14,011 nt of DNA from DASYLJ01 sp036009625 (GTDB lineage Bacteria > Desulfobacterota > Binatia > DP-6): positions 1-14,011 of the forward strand of contig DASYLJ010000058.1 in NCBI GenBank assembly GCA_036009625.1, in the 5' to 3' direction. Every line of letters begins with the position of its first letter. The stretch's first letter is position 1. A model generated the notes under the pieces. That model was not told the origin of the DNA. It ran no database searches and saw only the letters and a list, made by a program, of their open reading frames with translations. The position numbers were made by a program, and so were the translations under genes. This document shows positions 6,317 through 13,603 of the stretch, piece after piece.

Positions 6317-7125
6317 CGGTCGCGCAGCAACCGACCGAACGCCGACCGCGTGTGTCGCAGCGCGGCCTCGTAGCCCATGCGCTCGAGGTCGTCGCTGATG
6401 ATCTCGGCCTCGTACCAGCCGCGGTAGCCGCCGGTCTCGAGGGCGTCAACGATCTGGCGCAACGGCAGGATGCCCTTCCCGAGCAGCGCGCGGTCGAGCG
6501 TCCGCATCGTGACCGCCTTGTAGTCGGAGAGCTGCACCGCGTGTATCCGACGACGCGCATCTGCCCGCACGACGTCCAGCAGGTCGCGTTCCCAGCCCGA
6601 GTGCCAGACGTCGAGGACGTAGCCGCCGCCCCGGCCCGCCCGCCGCGCGATGCCGCGAGCGTCGCCCAGCGTGTTGATGAACGACAGATCCTGCCGCAAC
6701 GGATGGATCACCTCGACGGCGAGCCGCAGGCCGGCCGCCGTCGCCTCGGGCAGGAGGCTCGCATAGGCGTCGCCGTACGCCCGCGCCGCGTCGTCCCACG
6801 ACCCCGTGCGACCGCCACTGATGAGGACGAGCACCTCGGCACCGAGCGCGTGCGCCCAGCCCATCGCGCGTCGCACCTGGCCGACGCCGCGACGCACCGA
6901 CGCCGGCGTCGTGCCGAAGCGGCCCCACGACCCCATGTGCGCGACGCGCAGCCCCGACGACCGCACCAACCGCACCGCGCGCGCCGGTCCGTAGGCGTCG
7001 AGCTTCGTGCTCGCCAGGCTGATCGAGCGGAAGCCGAGGCGCTCGAGCTGGCGGACGTCCTCCTCCAGCGACCACTGGCGCATCATGTAGTGGCCGATGG
7101 TCAGCCGATCGAGCGCGTCAGACAC
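6313..7125 (-). CDS. Sugar phosphate isomerase/epimerase-like TIM barrel (AP_endonuc_2 / xylose-isomerase-like)
   Basis: 270-residue protein of the xylose-isomerase-like TIM-barrel family (IolE, hydroxypyruvate isomerase and endonuclease IV relatives). Visible are the first strand RLTIGHY, the metal-ligand candidates Glu138 in AVEVIHP, Asp172 and His175 in LDVWH, HAVQLSDYK on strand 7 (Asp201), and the C-terminal GKGILPLRQIVDALETGGY...WYEAEI with Glu241. I chose the GTG at 7125, inside the end of the preceding gene (GTGTCTGA, 8-nt overlap), because the later ATG codons at 7086/7083 would remove the first barrel strand; upstream in-frame starts only extend into the thiolase-like gene. Fifth and last gene of the operon. 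The family acts on sugars or keto acids through a metal-bound enediol; its substrate here is unknown, and a role on a CoA-pathway intermediate is only inference from its place. Confidence 0.85.
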   Translation of the reverse strand: MSDALDRLTIGHYMMRQWSLEEDVRQLERLGFRSISLASTKLDAYGPARAVRLVRSSGLRVAHMGSWGRFGTTPASVRRGVGQVRRAMGWAHALGAEVLVLISGGRTGSWDDAARAYGDAYASLLPEATAAGLRLAVEVIHPLRQDLSFINTLGDARGIARRAGRGGGYVLDVWHSGWERDLLDVVRADARRRIHAVQLSDYKAVTMRTLDRALLGKGILPLRQIVDALETGGYRGWYEAEIISDDLERMGYEAALRHTRSAFGRLLRDR

Positions 7126-8179
7126 CGAGCAGCACCGCCGACGTGGGTTCGAGCGGCGAGCCGGCCACCAATGCCACGCGCGCACGTGGACGGAGGTCGC
7201 CGCGCAGCGCGCGCACGGCCGCGACGACGTCGTTGATGCCGTCGAGGCTGGCTTCGGCGAGCTGTCCGCCGTGCGGGTTCACGCGCACACCACTGCCACG
7301 GAGGTAGGTCGCCGCCTCGCCGCGCGCACAGAAGCCGTAGTCCTCGAGCGCGATCGGCACCAGCCCGGCAGGATCGGCGTACAGGCAGGCGACGTCGACG
7401 TCCGCGGGCCGCAGGCGCGCATCGCGGAAGAGACGGCGTGCGGCGCGCGCGAGCGCCTGCTCGGCGCGGCGCGCGTACCATTCCGGCAGGTGACGGGCGA
7501 CGGACGGCAGCGCCGCCTGCATCGACGACAGCACTCGCACCGGCGGACGGCGGAGCGTGCTCGCCTGCTCGAGCGTCGTCACCACGAACGCCGCCGCGCC
7601 CACGGACGCCGGCGCCAGGTCGGCGCTTCGCAGCGGCTCGGCGACGAAGGGACTCTTCCGATGCGCCGCCGCCGTGAGCGGTCGTCGCTGCAGAGCGCCG
7701 GTGTTGCGCGCGCCGGCGCGGCGCATGGCACAGGTGACGGTCGTCAGCAGCGCGGGCGTCACACCGCGTCGCCGCATCACGACCGCCGCCGCCTCGGTCG
7801 CCGACGTGATGCCACCCCACGCATGATCGCTGCCGGCCACGCCGCGCTCCACGCCGTGCCGCGCGTGATAGCCGACGACGACGCGGGCGAGACCGAGGCC
7901 GACCGCCATGGCGGCGAGACGCACCAGCGACGGCGCGCCGCCCGGGCCGAACGGGACCGCGCCGTAGTACGGCAGCCCGGCGAGTCGCTGCACGCCCGGC
8001 AGGTCGAACTCCCACAGCGCCTCGCGATCGAAGCGCACCACCCCGTCGACGTCGTCGATCGCGAGCCCGGCGTCGTCGAGCGCCTCGACGATGGCGCGCG
8101 ACGCCAGCGCCGCCTCGGTGACGGCGGCCGTGCGCGCGAAGCGCGTGCGACCGATGCCGACGATGGCCGCCGCGGTCAT
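7118..8179 (-). CDS. Thiolase-like protein B (SCP-x/Ltp2-type, non-classical active site)
   Basis: 353-residue thiolase-fold protein of the lipid-transfer-protein/Ltp2 group, paralogous to the protein encoded at 8582-9748. It opens with AAIVGIGRTRFAR and ALDDAGLAIDDVDGVVRF and has the group's C-terminal signature LEDYGFCARGE (279-288) and NPHGGQLAEA (301-310). All three classical thiolase residues are missing: FGPGGAPS stands where the nucleophilic Cys segment should be, Ser311 stands at the GHP histidine position, and no CxGGG occurs at the end. Relative to the paralogue it is shorter by about 23 residues in the central loop (after residue 104). The ATG at 8179 overlaps the stop of the DUF35 gene (ATGA), indicating translational coupling. 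It may be a structural or regulatory subunit of a hetero-complex with the DUF35 protein, or an enzyme with a different chemistry. Family sure, function not. Confidence 0.88.
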   Translation of the reverse strand: MTAAAIVGIGRTRFARTAAVTEAALASRAIVEALDDAGLAIDDVDGVVRFDREALWEFDLPGVQRLAGLPYYGAVPFGPGGAPSLVRLAAMAVGLGLARVVVGYHARHGVERGVAGSDHAWGGITSATEAAAVVMRRRGVTPALLTTVTCAMRRAGARNTGALQRRPLTAAAHRKSPFVAEPLRSADLAPASVGAAAFVVTTLEQASTLRRPPVRVLSSMQAALPSVARHLPEWYARRAEQALARAARRLFRDARLRPADVDVACLYADPAGLVPIALEDYGFCARGEAATYLRGSGVRVNPHGGQLAEASLDGINDVVAAVRALRGDLRPRARVALVAGSPLEPTSAVLLGV

Positions 8180-8577
8180 GCCACGCGCCAGTGTGGCAGC
8201 GACACGTCGTCGGCGACGTCGTCGAACTCGACCTGCACCGCCATGCCGTCGCGCACCGCGTGCGGATCGCAGCCGCGGATCTGGCCCACCATGTACGGTC
8301 CCTCGTCGAGGACGATCAGTCCGGCGGCATACGGCACGAGCGCCTCGAAGGCGGGCAACGTCGGACGATGCACCACCGTCCACGAGTAGACGCGGCCGCG
8401 GCCGCTGGCCGTGAACCAGACGAAGCGCAGCGAGCCGCACGCGGGGCACGCCGGACGCGGCGAGAACCGCGCCTGCTCGCAGTCGCTGCAGCGCTGCAGC
8501 CGTAGCTCGTGACGGCGACAGCCCTCCCAGAACTCGAGCGTGTCGGGATTCGGTTGCGGCAGCGGCGGTGTGCTCAT
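8176..8577 (-). CDS. DUF35 zinc-ribbon / OB-fold protein (ChsH2 DUF35-like partner subunit)
   Basis: 133-residue protein with the standard DUF35 layout: an N-terminal helix motif PNPDTLEFWEG (9-19) and HELRLQRC, a rubredoxin-like zinc ribbon with CSDC and CPAC (Cys30, 33, 44, 47), then an OB-fold domain (about 57-133) including GRVYSWTVVHRP and the late strand GMAVQVEFDD. Known DUF35 proteins bind thiolase-fold partners, as in the Ltp2-ChsH2 aldolase of steroid side-chain breakdown and archaeal HMG-CoA synthase complexes, where they are thought to bridge or shape the active site. Here it lies between two thiolase-like genes: its ATG is 4 nt after the stop of protein A and its stop overlaps the start of protein B. 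That placement supports a shared complex. Length is typical for a stand-alone DUF35. Confidence 0.93.
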   Translation of the reverse strand: MSTPPLPQPNPDTLEFWEGCRRHELRLQRCSDCEQARFSPRPACPACGSLRFVWFTASGRGRVYSWTVVHRPTLPAFEALVPYAAGLIVLDEGPYMVGQIRGCDPHAVRDGMAVQVEFDDVADDVSLPHWRVA

Positions 8578-8581
8578 GTCG

Positions 8582-9748
8582 TCATCTCGCGAGCAGGAGC
8601 GCCCCGTACGGATCGCTCGATGCGGCAGCCACGAACACCAGCTCGGCGTCGGGTACCTGGCAGGTGGAGGTGCCGCGCAGCTGGCGCACCGCCTCGGTGA
8701 GGTTGTTGAAGCCGTGGATGAAGGCCTCGGAGAGCTGGCCGCCGTGCGTGTTGATCGGCAGTCGCCCGTGCGGACCGCGGATGGCGCCGCCGTCGGTGAA
8801 TGGCCCGCCCTCGCCCGGGGCGCAGAAGCCCCAGTCCTCGAGCGCCAGCAGGACCATGGGCGTGAAGTGATCGTAGAGCATGGCGGCGTCGACGTCGTCG
8901 GGACGCACGCCGGCCGTGCCCCACAGACGCTCGGCTGCCGAGGTCATCCAGCGCCGCCGATCGACGGCGAACCAGTCGTGCGGATGATGATGCGCCGGCC
9001 CGACGCTCTGCACGGCGGCCAGCACGTGGGCCGGCGGTTGGCGCAGGTCGCGTGCGCGCTCGACCGACGTCAGCACGATGGCGGCACCGCCGTCGGTCTC
9101 GAGGCAGCAGTCGAGGAGGCGTAGCGGCTCGGCCACCCAGCGCGACGCGTGGTGCTCGTCGAGTGTCAACGGCGTGCGCATCAGCGCGTTCGGATTGGTG
9201 GTGGCGTGGTGGCGCGCGGCGCAGGCGACCTCGCCGAAGTGGTCGTCGGTGGTGCCGTGGTCGAGCATGTGGCGGCGCGCGATGAGCGCCATCTCCTGCA
9301 CCGGCGACACGACGCCGAACGGCACCTGCCACTGGTAGAATCCGGCGATGCGCGGCGCGATCTTCTCCCACGGCCGTCCGCCCTGCGTGTAGCCCTTGCC
9401 GAACGACGACGCGCGGCCGCGATTGCGGGCGCGGAACGCCACCACCGTCGTCGCGTGACCCGCCGCGATCGCCGCCGCGGCACTCGCCACCACCGCGACG
9501 TACGAGCCGCCACCGTGGCTGTGCGTCGAGAAGAAGCGCAGGTCGCCGAAGCCGAACCCGGCCGCCACGTCGGCCACCGTGTTCGACTCGATGTCGAAGA
9601 GACAGATGCCGTCGACGTCGCTCGCCGACAGACCGGCGTCGTCGAGCGCCGCGCGCACGGCGATGGCCGCCACCTCCGCTTCGGAGACGCCGAGCTGCTT
9701 CGCGAACCGCGTCTGACCGATGCCGGCGATGGCGGCGCGCGCGCTCAC
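8582..9748 (-). CDS. Thiolase-like protein A (SCP-x/Ltp2-type, candidate CoA-ester aldolase)
   Basis: 388-residue thiolase-fold protein. N-terminus AAIAGIGQTRFAK, then ALDDAGLSASDVDGICLFD; the active-site segment STHSHGGGSY (74-83) has no cysteine where thiolases have their nucleophile. LYDHFTPMVLLALEDWGFC (291-309), GEGGPF and NTHGGQLSEAF (333-343) are signatures of the Ltp2 group. The GHP histidine position aligns with Phe343 (Ltp2 aldolase, as I recall, has a catalytic tyrosine there), and the C-terminal CxGGG is absent. So it is not a beta-ketothiolase; retro-aldol cleavage of a CoA thioester with the DUF35 protein is the best analogy. The GTG at 9748 overlaps the upstream gene's stop (GTGA), and it starts directly before the first strand. 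Longer in-frame extensions run through the upstream hydrolase gene and are not coding. Confidence 0.9.
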   Translation of the reverse strand: MSARAAIAGIGQTRFAKQLGVSEAEVAAIAVRAALDDAGLSASDVDGICLFDIESNTVADVAAGFGFGDLRFFSTHSHGGGSYVAVVASAAAAIAAGHATTVVAFRARNRGRASSFGKGYTQGGRPWEKIAPRIAGFYQWQVPFGVVSPVQEMALIARRHMLDHGTTDDHFGEVACAARHHATTNPNALMRTPLTLDEHHASRWVAEPLRLLDCCLETDGGAAIVLTSVERARDLRQPPAHVLAAVQSVGPAHHHPHDWFAVDRRRWMTSAAERLWGTAGVRPDDVDAAMLYDHFTPMVLLALEDWGFCAPGEGGPFTDGGAIRGPHGRLPINTHGGQLSEAFIHGFNNLTEAVRQLRGTSTCQVPDAELVFVAAASSDPYGALLLAR

Positions 9749-11016
9749 ACCGGCCAGCGCTCGCGCAGCCACGGCAGGATGAGCTCGCGCGCCGCACGCT
9801 CCTGCGGGTGCGGCAGCGACGCGCCTTCGATGCCGACGGGATAGAGGTAGTGCCCTGCCCATGGGATCTCGCTGTAGACCTTGTCGGTGGCGCCCGACCA
9901 TTCGAAGGCGCTGCGACACTCCGACGGGTAGATGTCGAGGTCGGCGAGCGGACAGATGACGTGCGTCGGCACGGTGACGGCGGGCAGCGTGCGATCGAGC
10001 TCCGCCTGTGACGACAGGCCCGACCACGTCGACAGCCAGCCGCGCCCGCTCATCGAGCGCGCCAGCCCCTCGCCGTAATTGCCGACGATGGGATCGCGCC
10101 CGAACGAGAAGATCGAACCCAGCGGGCGCTGCGATGCATCGAGCGACGGATCGAGGTACCGCGGATCGGCGAGCGTGCGGTAGATCAGGAAGTAGCGACG
10201 CTGCAACGCGTTCCGCATCACGTACGCCCGCTCTGCGGGCGGCATCTCCTCGAGCTTGCCGAGCCGGCGACGGTGGTAACGCGACTCCTCGCACCAGGCG
10301 AGCGCCTGCGCGTCGAGCCGCGCACAGCGCGCCCGCTGCGCCGCACGATACTCGGCCAGGAAATCGGCAGAGTACGACGACGCGCCCTCGCCCATGGGAC
10401 GGTAGCCGTTGCGCGCGTCGTACATGTCGAGGCGCGGATTCGTCGCCACCGGATCGCTCTCGTCGATCACCGAGGGGTCGAGGCGATCGAGCAGGAAGCG
10501 CCCCTCGCCGAGGTGCGCCGCCAGCAGCACCAGGCCGTCGGCCATCGGCATGTCGGTCTCGTGCAACGGCACCGCATCGCCCGAGGGCGCACGCGTGATG
10601 CGGGCCGACGGCGCCTTCGCCGCCTGCTCGAGGTAGAACGCGAACAGCGAGCCCCCGCCCGAGTTGGCGAGCAGGATGACCCTGCGGAAACCCTGCGCGC
10701 GCAGCCATGCGACCGTGCCCGCAACGTCGATCAGGAGGCGCTCGTGGAGCGCGTCGGCGTCATGGTGGAGGTAGCGCGTCGTGGACCCCATGAAGGCGTA
10801 GCCACCGTCCACGAGGTACGGCACCAGGTAGTGGCGCGAGAAGTCGACGCGCGGGTGCATCGCCAGCACCACCACGTCGGGATCGGTCCTGGCCGGTCGA
10901 TGCAGCACACCCGAGAGCGGGAAGCCGTCGGCGGCGGCGTGATCGGTGATCTCGCGTCGCACCGACGGGTCGAGCGCGTCGTAGTGGTGCGGCAGCTGGA
11001 TACGAACTTGCGGCAT
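9745..11016 (-). CDS. Alpha/beta hydrolase with ANSGGG nucleophile elbow
   Basis: 423-residue alpha/beta hydrolase, first gene of the five-gene operon. It has LAMHPRVDFSRHYLVPYLV (51-69) with the strand-loop expected near the oxyanion hole, the nucleophile elbow LLANSGGGSLFAFYLEQ with Ser119, a large cap region (about 150-340) rich in Tyr and Arg, the acid candidates Asp359/Asp361 in CPLADLDIYP, and His389 in WAGHYLYP as the base. The elbow is A-N-S-G-G rather than G-x-S-x-G. No signal peptide, so cytoplasmic. The ATG at 11016 was chosen because the alignment-like start MPQVRIQLP begins there and no closer start is usable; there is no strong ribosome site. Hydrolysis of an ester, lactone or CoA-thioester intermediate is plausible from the operon, but the substrate is unknown. 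Confidence 0.88.
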   Translation of the reverse strand: MPQVRIQLPHHYDALDPSVRREITDHAAADGFPLSGVLHRPARTDPDVVVLAMHPRVDFSRHYLVPYLVDGGYAFMGSTTRYLHHDADALHERLLIDVAGTVAWLRAQGFRRVILLANSGGGSLFAFYLEQAAKAPSARITRAPSGDAVPLHETDMPMADGLVLLAAHLGEGRFLLDRLDPSVIDESDPVATNPRLDMYDARNGYRPMGEGASSYSADFLAEYRAAQRARCARLDAQALAWCEESRYHRRRLGKLEEMPPAERAYVMRNALQRRYFLIYRTLADPRYLDPSLDASQRPLGSIFSFGRDPIVGNYGEGLARSMSGRGWLSTWSGLSSQAELDRTLPAVTVPTHVICPLADLDIYPSECRSAFEWSGATDKVYSEIPWAGHYLYPVGIEGASLPHPQERAARELILPWLRERWPV

Positions 11017-11121
11017 CAGTGGCGATCGCTCGTGCGCATGGGTTTGACGCCGCGGGTCATCGACCTTGCCGCGCGCCGAGGTTGTGTGCCAGGTTCCACC
11101 GCAGCTGGCAACGTGCCTCCG

Positions 11122-11955
11122 ATGAACACCATCGCGCAGCTCCTCGACGAGCGCGGACCGCTCGTCCTCCCCGGCGTCTACGATCCGTTGTCGGCGTTGC
11201 TGGCGGCGCGCGCCGGCTTCCGCGCGGTCTTTCTCTCCGGCTTCGCACTGTCCGCAACGCACCTCGGGCGGCCCGACGTCGGCATCCTCGGCCAGGCCGA
11301 AGTGCTCGACGCCGCACGGCGCGTGTGCGCCGTAGCGACGTGCCCGGTGATCGTCGACATCGACACCGGCTACGACAACGTCGCCGCCACGGTGCGCGCG
11401 CTGATCGAGATCGGCGCCGCCGGCTGCTTCCTCGAGGATCAGGTGTGGCCGAAGCGCTGCGGGCACATGCGGGGCAAGCAGGTGGTGGCGCTCGACGACT
11501 ACCTGCCGAAGCTCGACGCCGCGCTCGGCACCCGCGGCGATGCTCTCTTCCACGTCACCGCGCGCACCGACGCCCGCGCCGCCGTCGGGCTCGACGAGGC
11601 GATCACCCGTGCGACGGCGTTCGCCGCTGCCGGCGCCGACGCGGTCTTCGTCGAAGCCCCGGAGTCGACCGAGGAGATGGCCCTCGTCCGGGCACGGGTG
11701 CCCGCCGACGTCACCCTGGTGGCCAACATGGTCGAGCAGGGCCGCACGCCGCTGCGCCCGACGTCGGAGCTGGCGGCGCACGGCTACCAGATGGTGGTGG
11801 TTCCCGTGACCGGGGTCCTGGCGGCCGCACATGCGCTGGAAGCGGCCTACGGAACCCTCGCCCGCGACGGCGGCAGCACCGCCGTGGCCGCCGATCTCAT
11901 GGGCTTCGACGCCCTGAACGCGCTCCTCGACCTCGACCCGAGCTACCGGCACTGA
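11122..11955 (+). CDS. Isocitrate lyase / PEP mutase family protein
   Basis: 277-residue TIM-barrel enzyme of the ICL/PEP-mutase superfamily (methylisocitrate lyase, carboxyPEP mutase, oxaloacetate decarboxylase, dimethylmalate lyase), which cleaves or rearranges a C-C or C-P bond next to a carboxylate using Mg2+. Evidence: LPGVYDPLSALLAARAGF (16-33), the metal motif DIDTGYDN (Asp79, Asp81), EDQ (Glu105-Gln107) and the catalytic loop PKRCGHMRGK with Cys113, then ARTDA (147-151). The retained KRCGH cysteine favours a lyase over a PEP mutase. The ATG at 11122 starts exactly where the family normally does; an upstream in-frame ATG at 11038 would add 28 residues of low-information sequence. It is divergent from the operon across about 105 bp. 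It might act on a small dicarboxylate released by the CoA pathway, which is inference. Confidence 0.9.
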   Translation: MNTIAQLLDERGPLVLPGVYDPLSALLAARAGFRAVFLSGFALSATHLGRPDVGILGQAEVLDAARRVCAVATCPVIVDIDTGYDNVAATVRALIEIGAAGCFLEDQVWPKRCGHMRGKQVVALDDYLPKLDAALGTRGDALFHVTARTDARAAVGLDEAITRATAFAAAGADAVFVEAPESTEEMALVRARVPADVTLVANMVEQGRTPLRPTSELAAHGYQMVVVPVTGVLAAAHALEAAYGTLARDGGSTAVAADLMGFDALNALLDLDPSYRH

Positions 11956-11964
11956 CGTCGCGGC

Positions 11965-11992
11965 TTGTCTCTCGCCAGGCGCACCATACACT
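11965..11992 (+). promoter_or_regulatory. Weak sigma70-like promoter before the second acyl-CoA ligase
   Basis: TTGTCT (11965-11970) and TACACT (11987-11992) with a 16-nt spacer, each four of six matches to consensus. The start point would fall near 12000, within the 97-bp gap before the ATG at 12053. Tentative; co-transcription with the upstream gene is equally possible. Confidence 0.25.
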
Positions 11993-12052
11993 CGATTCGT
12001 CGTGCCTCGTCGGGCGTCGACCCCAATGCCGACATCCGCTAAGACACCCGCC

Positions 12053-13603
12053 ATGCCCGAGGCGCCCACCCTCTCGGACCTGCTTCGGCAGGTCGCCGGC
12101 GAGGCGCCCATGGACGAGGCCTTCCGGTACCGTGACGAGCGCCTCACCTACGCCGACTGGGACGCGCTCGCCGATCGCCTGGCCGCCGGCATGGCCGCGC
12201 GCGGCGTCCGCGCCGGCGACGTCGTCGCCCTGCTGCTGCCCTCGACGCCGTTCTACCTCGTGGCCTACCTCGCCGCCGCGCGGCTCGGCGCCGTCACCAC
12301 CGGCATCAACGTCCGCTATCGTCGCACCGAGATCGGCCACGTCCTGCGACGCGCCGAGCCGCGGCTGCTGCTCGCGGTCGACGTCTGGCACGACGCCGAC
12401 TTCCGATCGATCGTCGACCCGCCGTGCGACGTCGTGTGGTGTCCGGCAGACGCGCTCCGCCGCGGCACCGCAGCGCTGGTCCACGCCATCGCCGGCGACG
12501 CACCGCCCGCACCCGAGGGGGCGGCACCCGACGCCCCGGTCGCGATCGTGTTCACGAGCGGCACCACCGGCGCGCCGAAGGGCGCATGGTACACGCATCG
12601 CAATCTGCTGGCCCTCGCCGCCATCGAGCGCCACCGCCATGCCGGCGGCGCGACGCCGAGTCGCACGCATCTCGCCGCCGGGCTCTCGTTTGCGCACGTC
12701 GGCACCATGGCGCGCATCGCCGTCCAGATCGGCACGCGCGGCGCCGTGCTCATCCACGACGCCTTCGACCCGGCCGCCGTATTGACCGCCATCGAGCGCG
12801 AGCGCCTGACCCACATCGGCGCCATCCCGACCCAGGCCATCATGCTGCTCGACCATCCCGATCGATCGAAACACGACCTGTCGTCGTTGCGGTCCGTGCT
12901 GGTCGGAGGCGCGCCGTCGTCACCGGCGCTGATCCGTCGGCTGCAGGAGACGCTCGGCGTCGTCGTGAGCGTGCGCTACTCGTCCACCGAGGTCGGTATC
13001 GCCACCGGCTCGCTGCCCGACGATCCGCCCGAGCTGCTGACGACGACCGTCGGCCGCGCCACCGAGGGCGTCGAGCTGCGCGTCGTCGGCGACGGCGACA
13101 TCGGCGAGGTCGTGATCCGCTCGCCCGCGACCATGCGCGGCTACTGGCGCGACCCCGAGGCCACCGCCGCCACGCTCGACGCCGACGGCTGGGTGCACAC
13201 CGGTGACCTCGGCTTCCTCGACGACGCCGGCTATCTGCATCTCCGCGGCCGGCAGAGCGAAATGTTCATCCGCGGCGGCTTCAACGTGTATCCGGGCGAG
13301 ATCGAGGACCGGCTCGCGCGTCACCCGAAGGTGTCCCGCGTCGCGGTGGTGGGCATCGCCGACGACCGCTTCGGCGAGATCGGCTGGGCGTTCGTCGTCC
13401 CGCGAGACGCCGGCGATCCGCCCGATCTGTCGGCGCTGCGCGCCCACGTCGGCGAGGTGCTCGCGAGCTTCAAACGACCGGACGGGCTCACGCTGCTGCA
13501 CGAGCTGCCGATCACGCCCATGTTCAAGGTGGACAAGCGCGCGCTCCGCGCGCTGTTGGAGGAGGGTTCCCCATCGATCGCGCCCCGACCTTCTCCCTCG
13601 TGA
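12053..13603 (+). CDS. AMP-dependent acyl-CoA synthetase/ligase (FadD-like), complete
   Basis: 516-residue ANL-superfamily enzyme that should activate a carboxylic acid to its CoA ester through an acyl-adenylate. Motifs in order: TYADWDALADRLAAGMAARG (32-51), P-loop VFTSGTTGAPKGAWYTHRN (166-184), YSSTEVG (309-315), HTGDLGFLDDAGYL (382-395), GRQSEMFIRGGFNVYPGEIE (399-418), and the A10 region LPITPMFKVDKRALR (485-499) with Lys492. In A10 the usual Gly before the lysine is Phe, a variation worth noting although the lysine stays. Start choice: the ATG at 12053 (MPEAPTLSDLL) is where the family begins; a GTG at 12002 and an ATG at 12026 would add 17 or 9 residues without conserved character. The last codons overlap the glycosyltransferase start. 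Substrate cannot be read. Confidence 0.95.
   Translation: MPEAPTLSDLLRQVAGEAPMDEAFRYRDERLTYADWDALADRLAAGMAARGVRAGDVVALLLPSTPFYLVAYLAAARLGAVTTGINVRYRRTEIGHVLRRAEPRLLLAVDVWHDADFRSIVDPPCDVVWCPADALRRGTAALVHAIAGDAPPAPEGAAPDAPVAIVFTSGTTGAPKGAWYTHRNLLALAAIERHRHAGGATPSRTHLAAGLSFAHVGTMARIAVQIGTRGAVLIHDAFDPAAVLTAIERERLTHIGAIPTQAIMLLDHPDRSKHDLSSLRSVLVGGAPSSPALIRRLQETLGVVVSVRYSSTEVGIATGSLPDDPPELLTTTVGRATEGVELRVVGDGDIGEVVIRSPATMRGYWRDPEATAATLDADGWVHTGDLGFLDDAGYLHLRGRQSEMFIRGGFNVYPGEIEDRLARHPKVSRVAVVGIADDRFGEIGWAFVVPRDAGDPPDLSALRAHVGEVLASFKRPDGLTLLHELPITPMFKVDKRALRALLEEGSPSIAPRPSPS
13560..13565 (+). promoter_or_regulatory. Strong Shine-Dalgarno site of the glycosyltransferase gene
   Basis: AGGAGG at 13560-13565 lies inside the end of the acyl-CoA ligase gene, 7 nt before an in-frame ATC at 13573. 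It marks the glycosyltransferase initiation site and argues against the GTG at 13600, which is 34 nt away. Confidence 0.6.

Noticed and set aside
11022..11029. GCGATCGC palindrome in the gap between the operon and the PEP-mutase family gene as an operator
   Set aside because: Only 8 bp, not repeated nearby and not flanked by further symmetry; a common word in GC-rich genomes.
11044..11049. TTGACG as a -35 box for the PEP-mutase family gene
   Set aside because: No -10-like hexamer at a usable distance downstream.
10273..11121. Plus-strand extension upstream of the PEP-mutase family gene
   Set aside because: Antisense to the alpha/beta hydrolase, Arg/His-rich and without motifs; the family N-terminus begins at the ATG at 11122.
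11017..12147. Minus-strand extension upstream of the alpha/beta hydrolase
   Set aside because: It is antisense to the PEP-mutase family gene and composed of low-information Arg/Gly/Val-rich sequence; the hydrolase begins at 11016.
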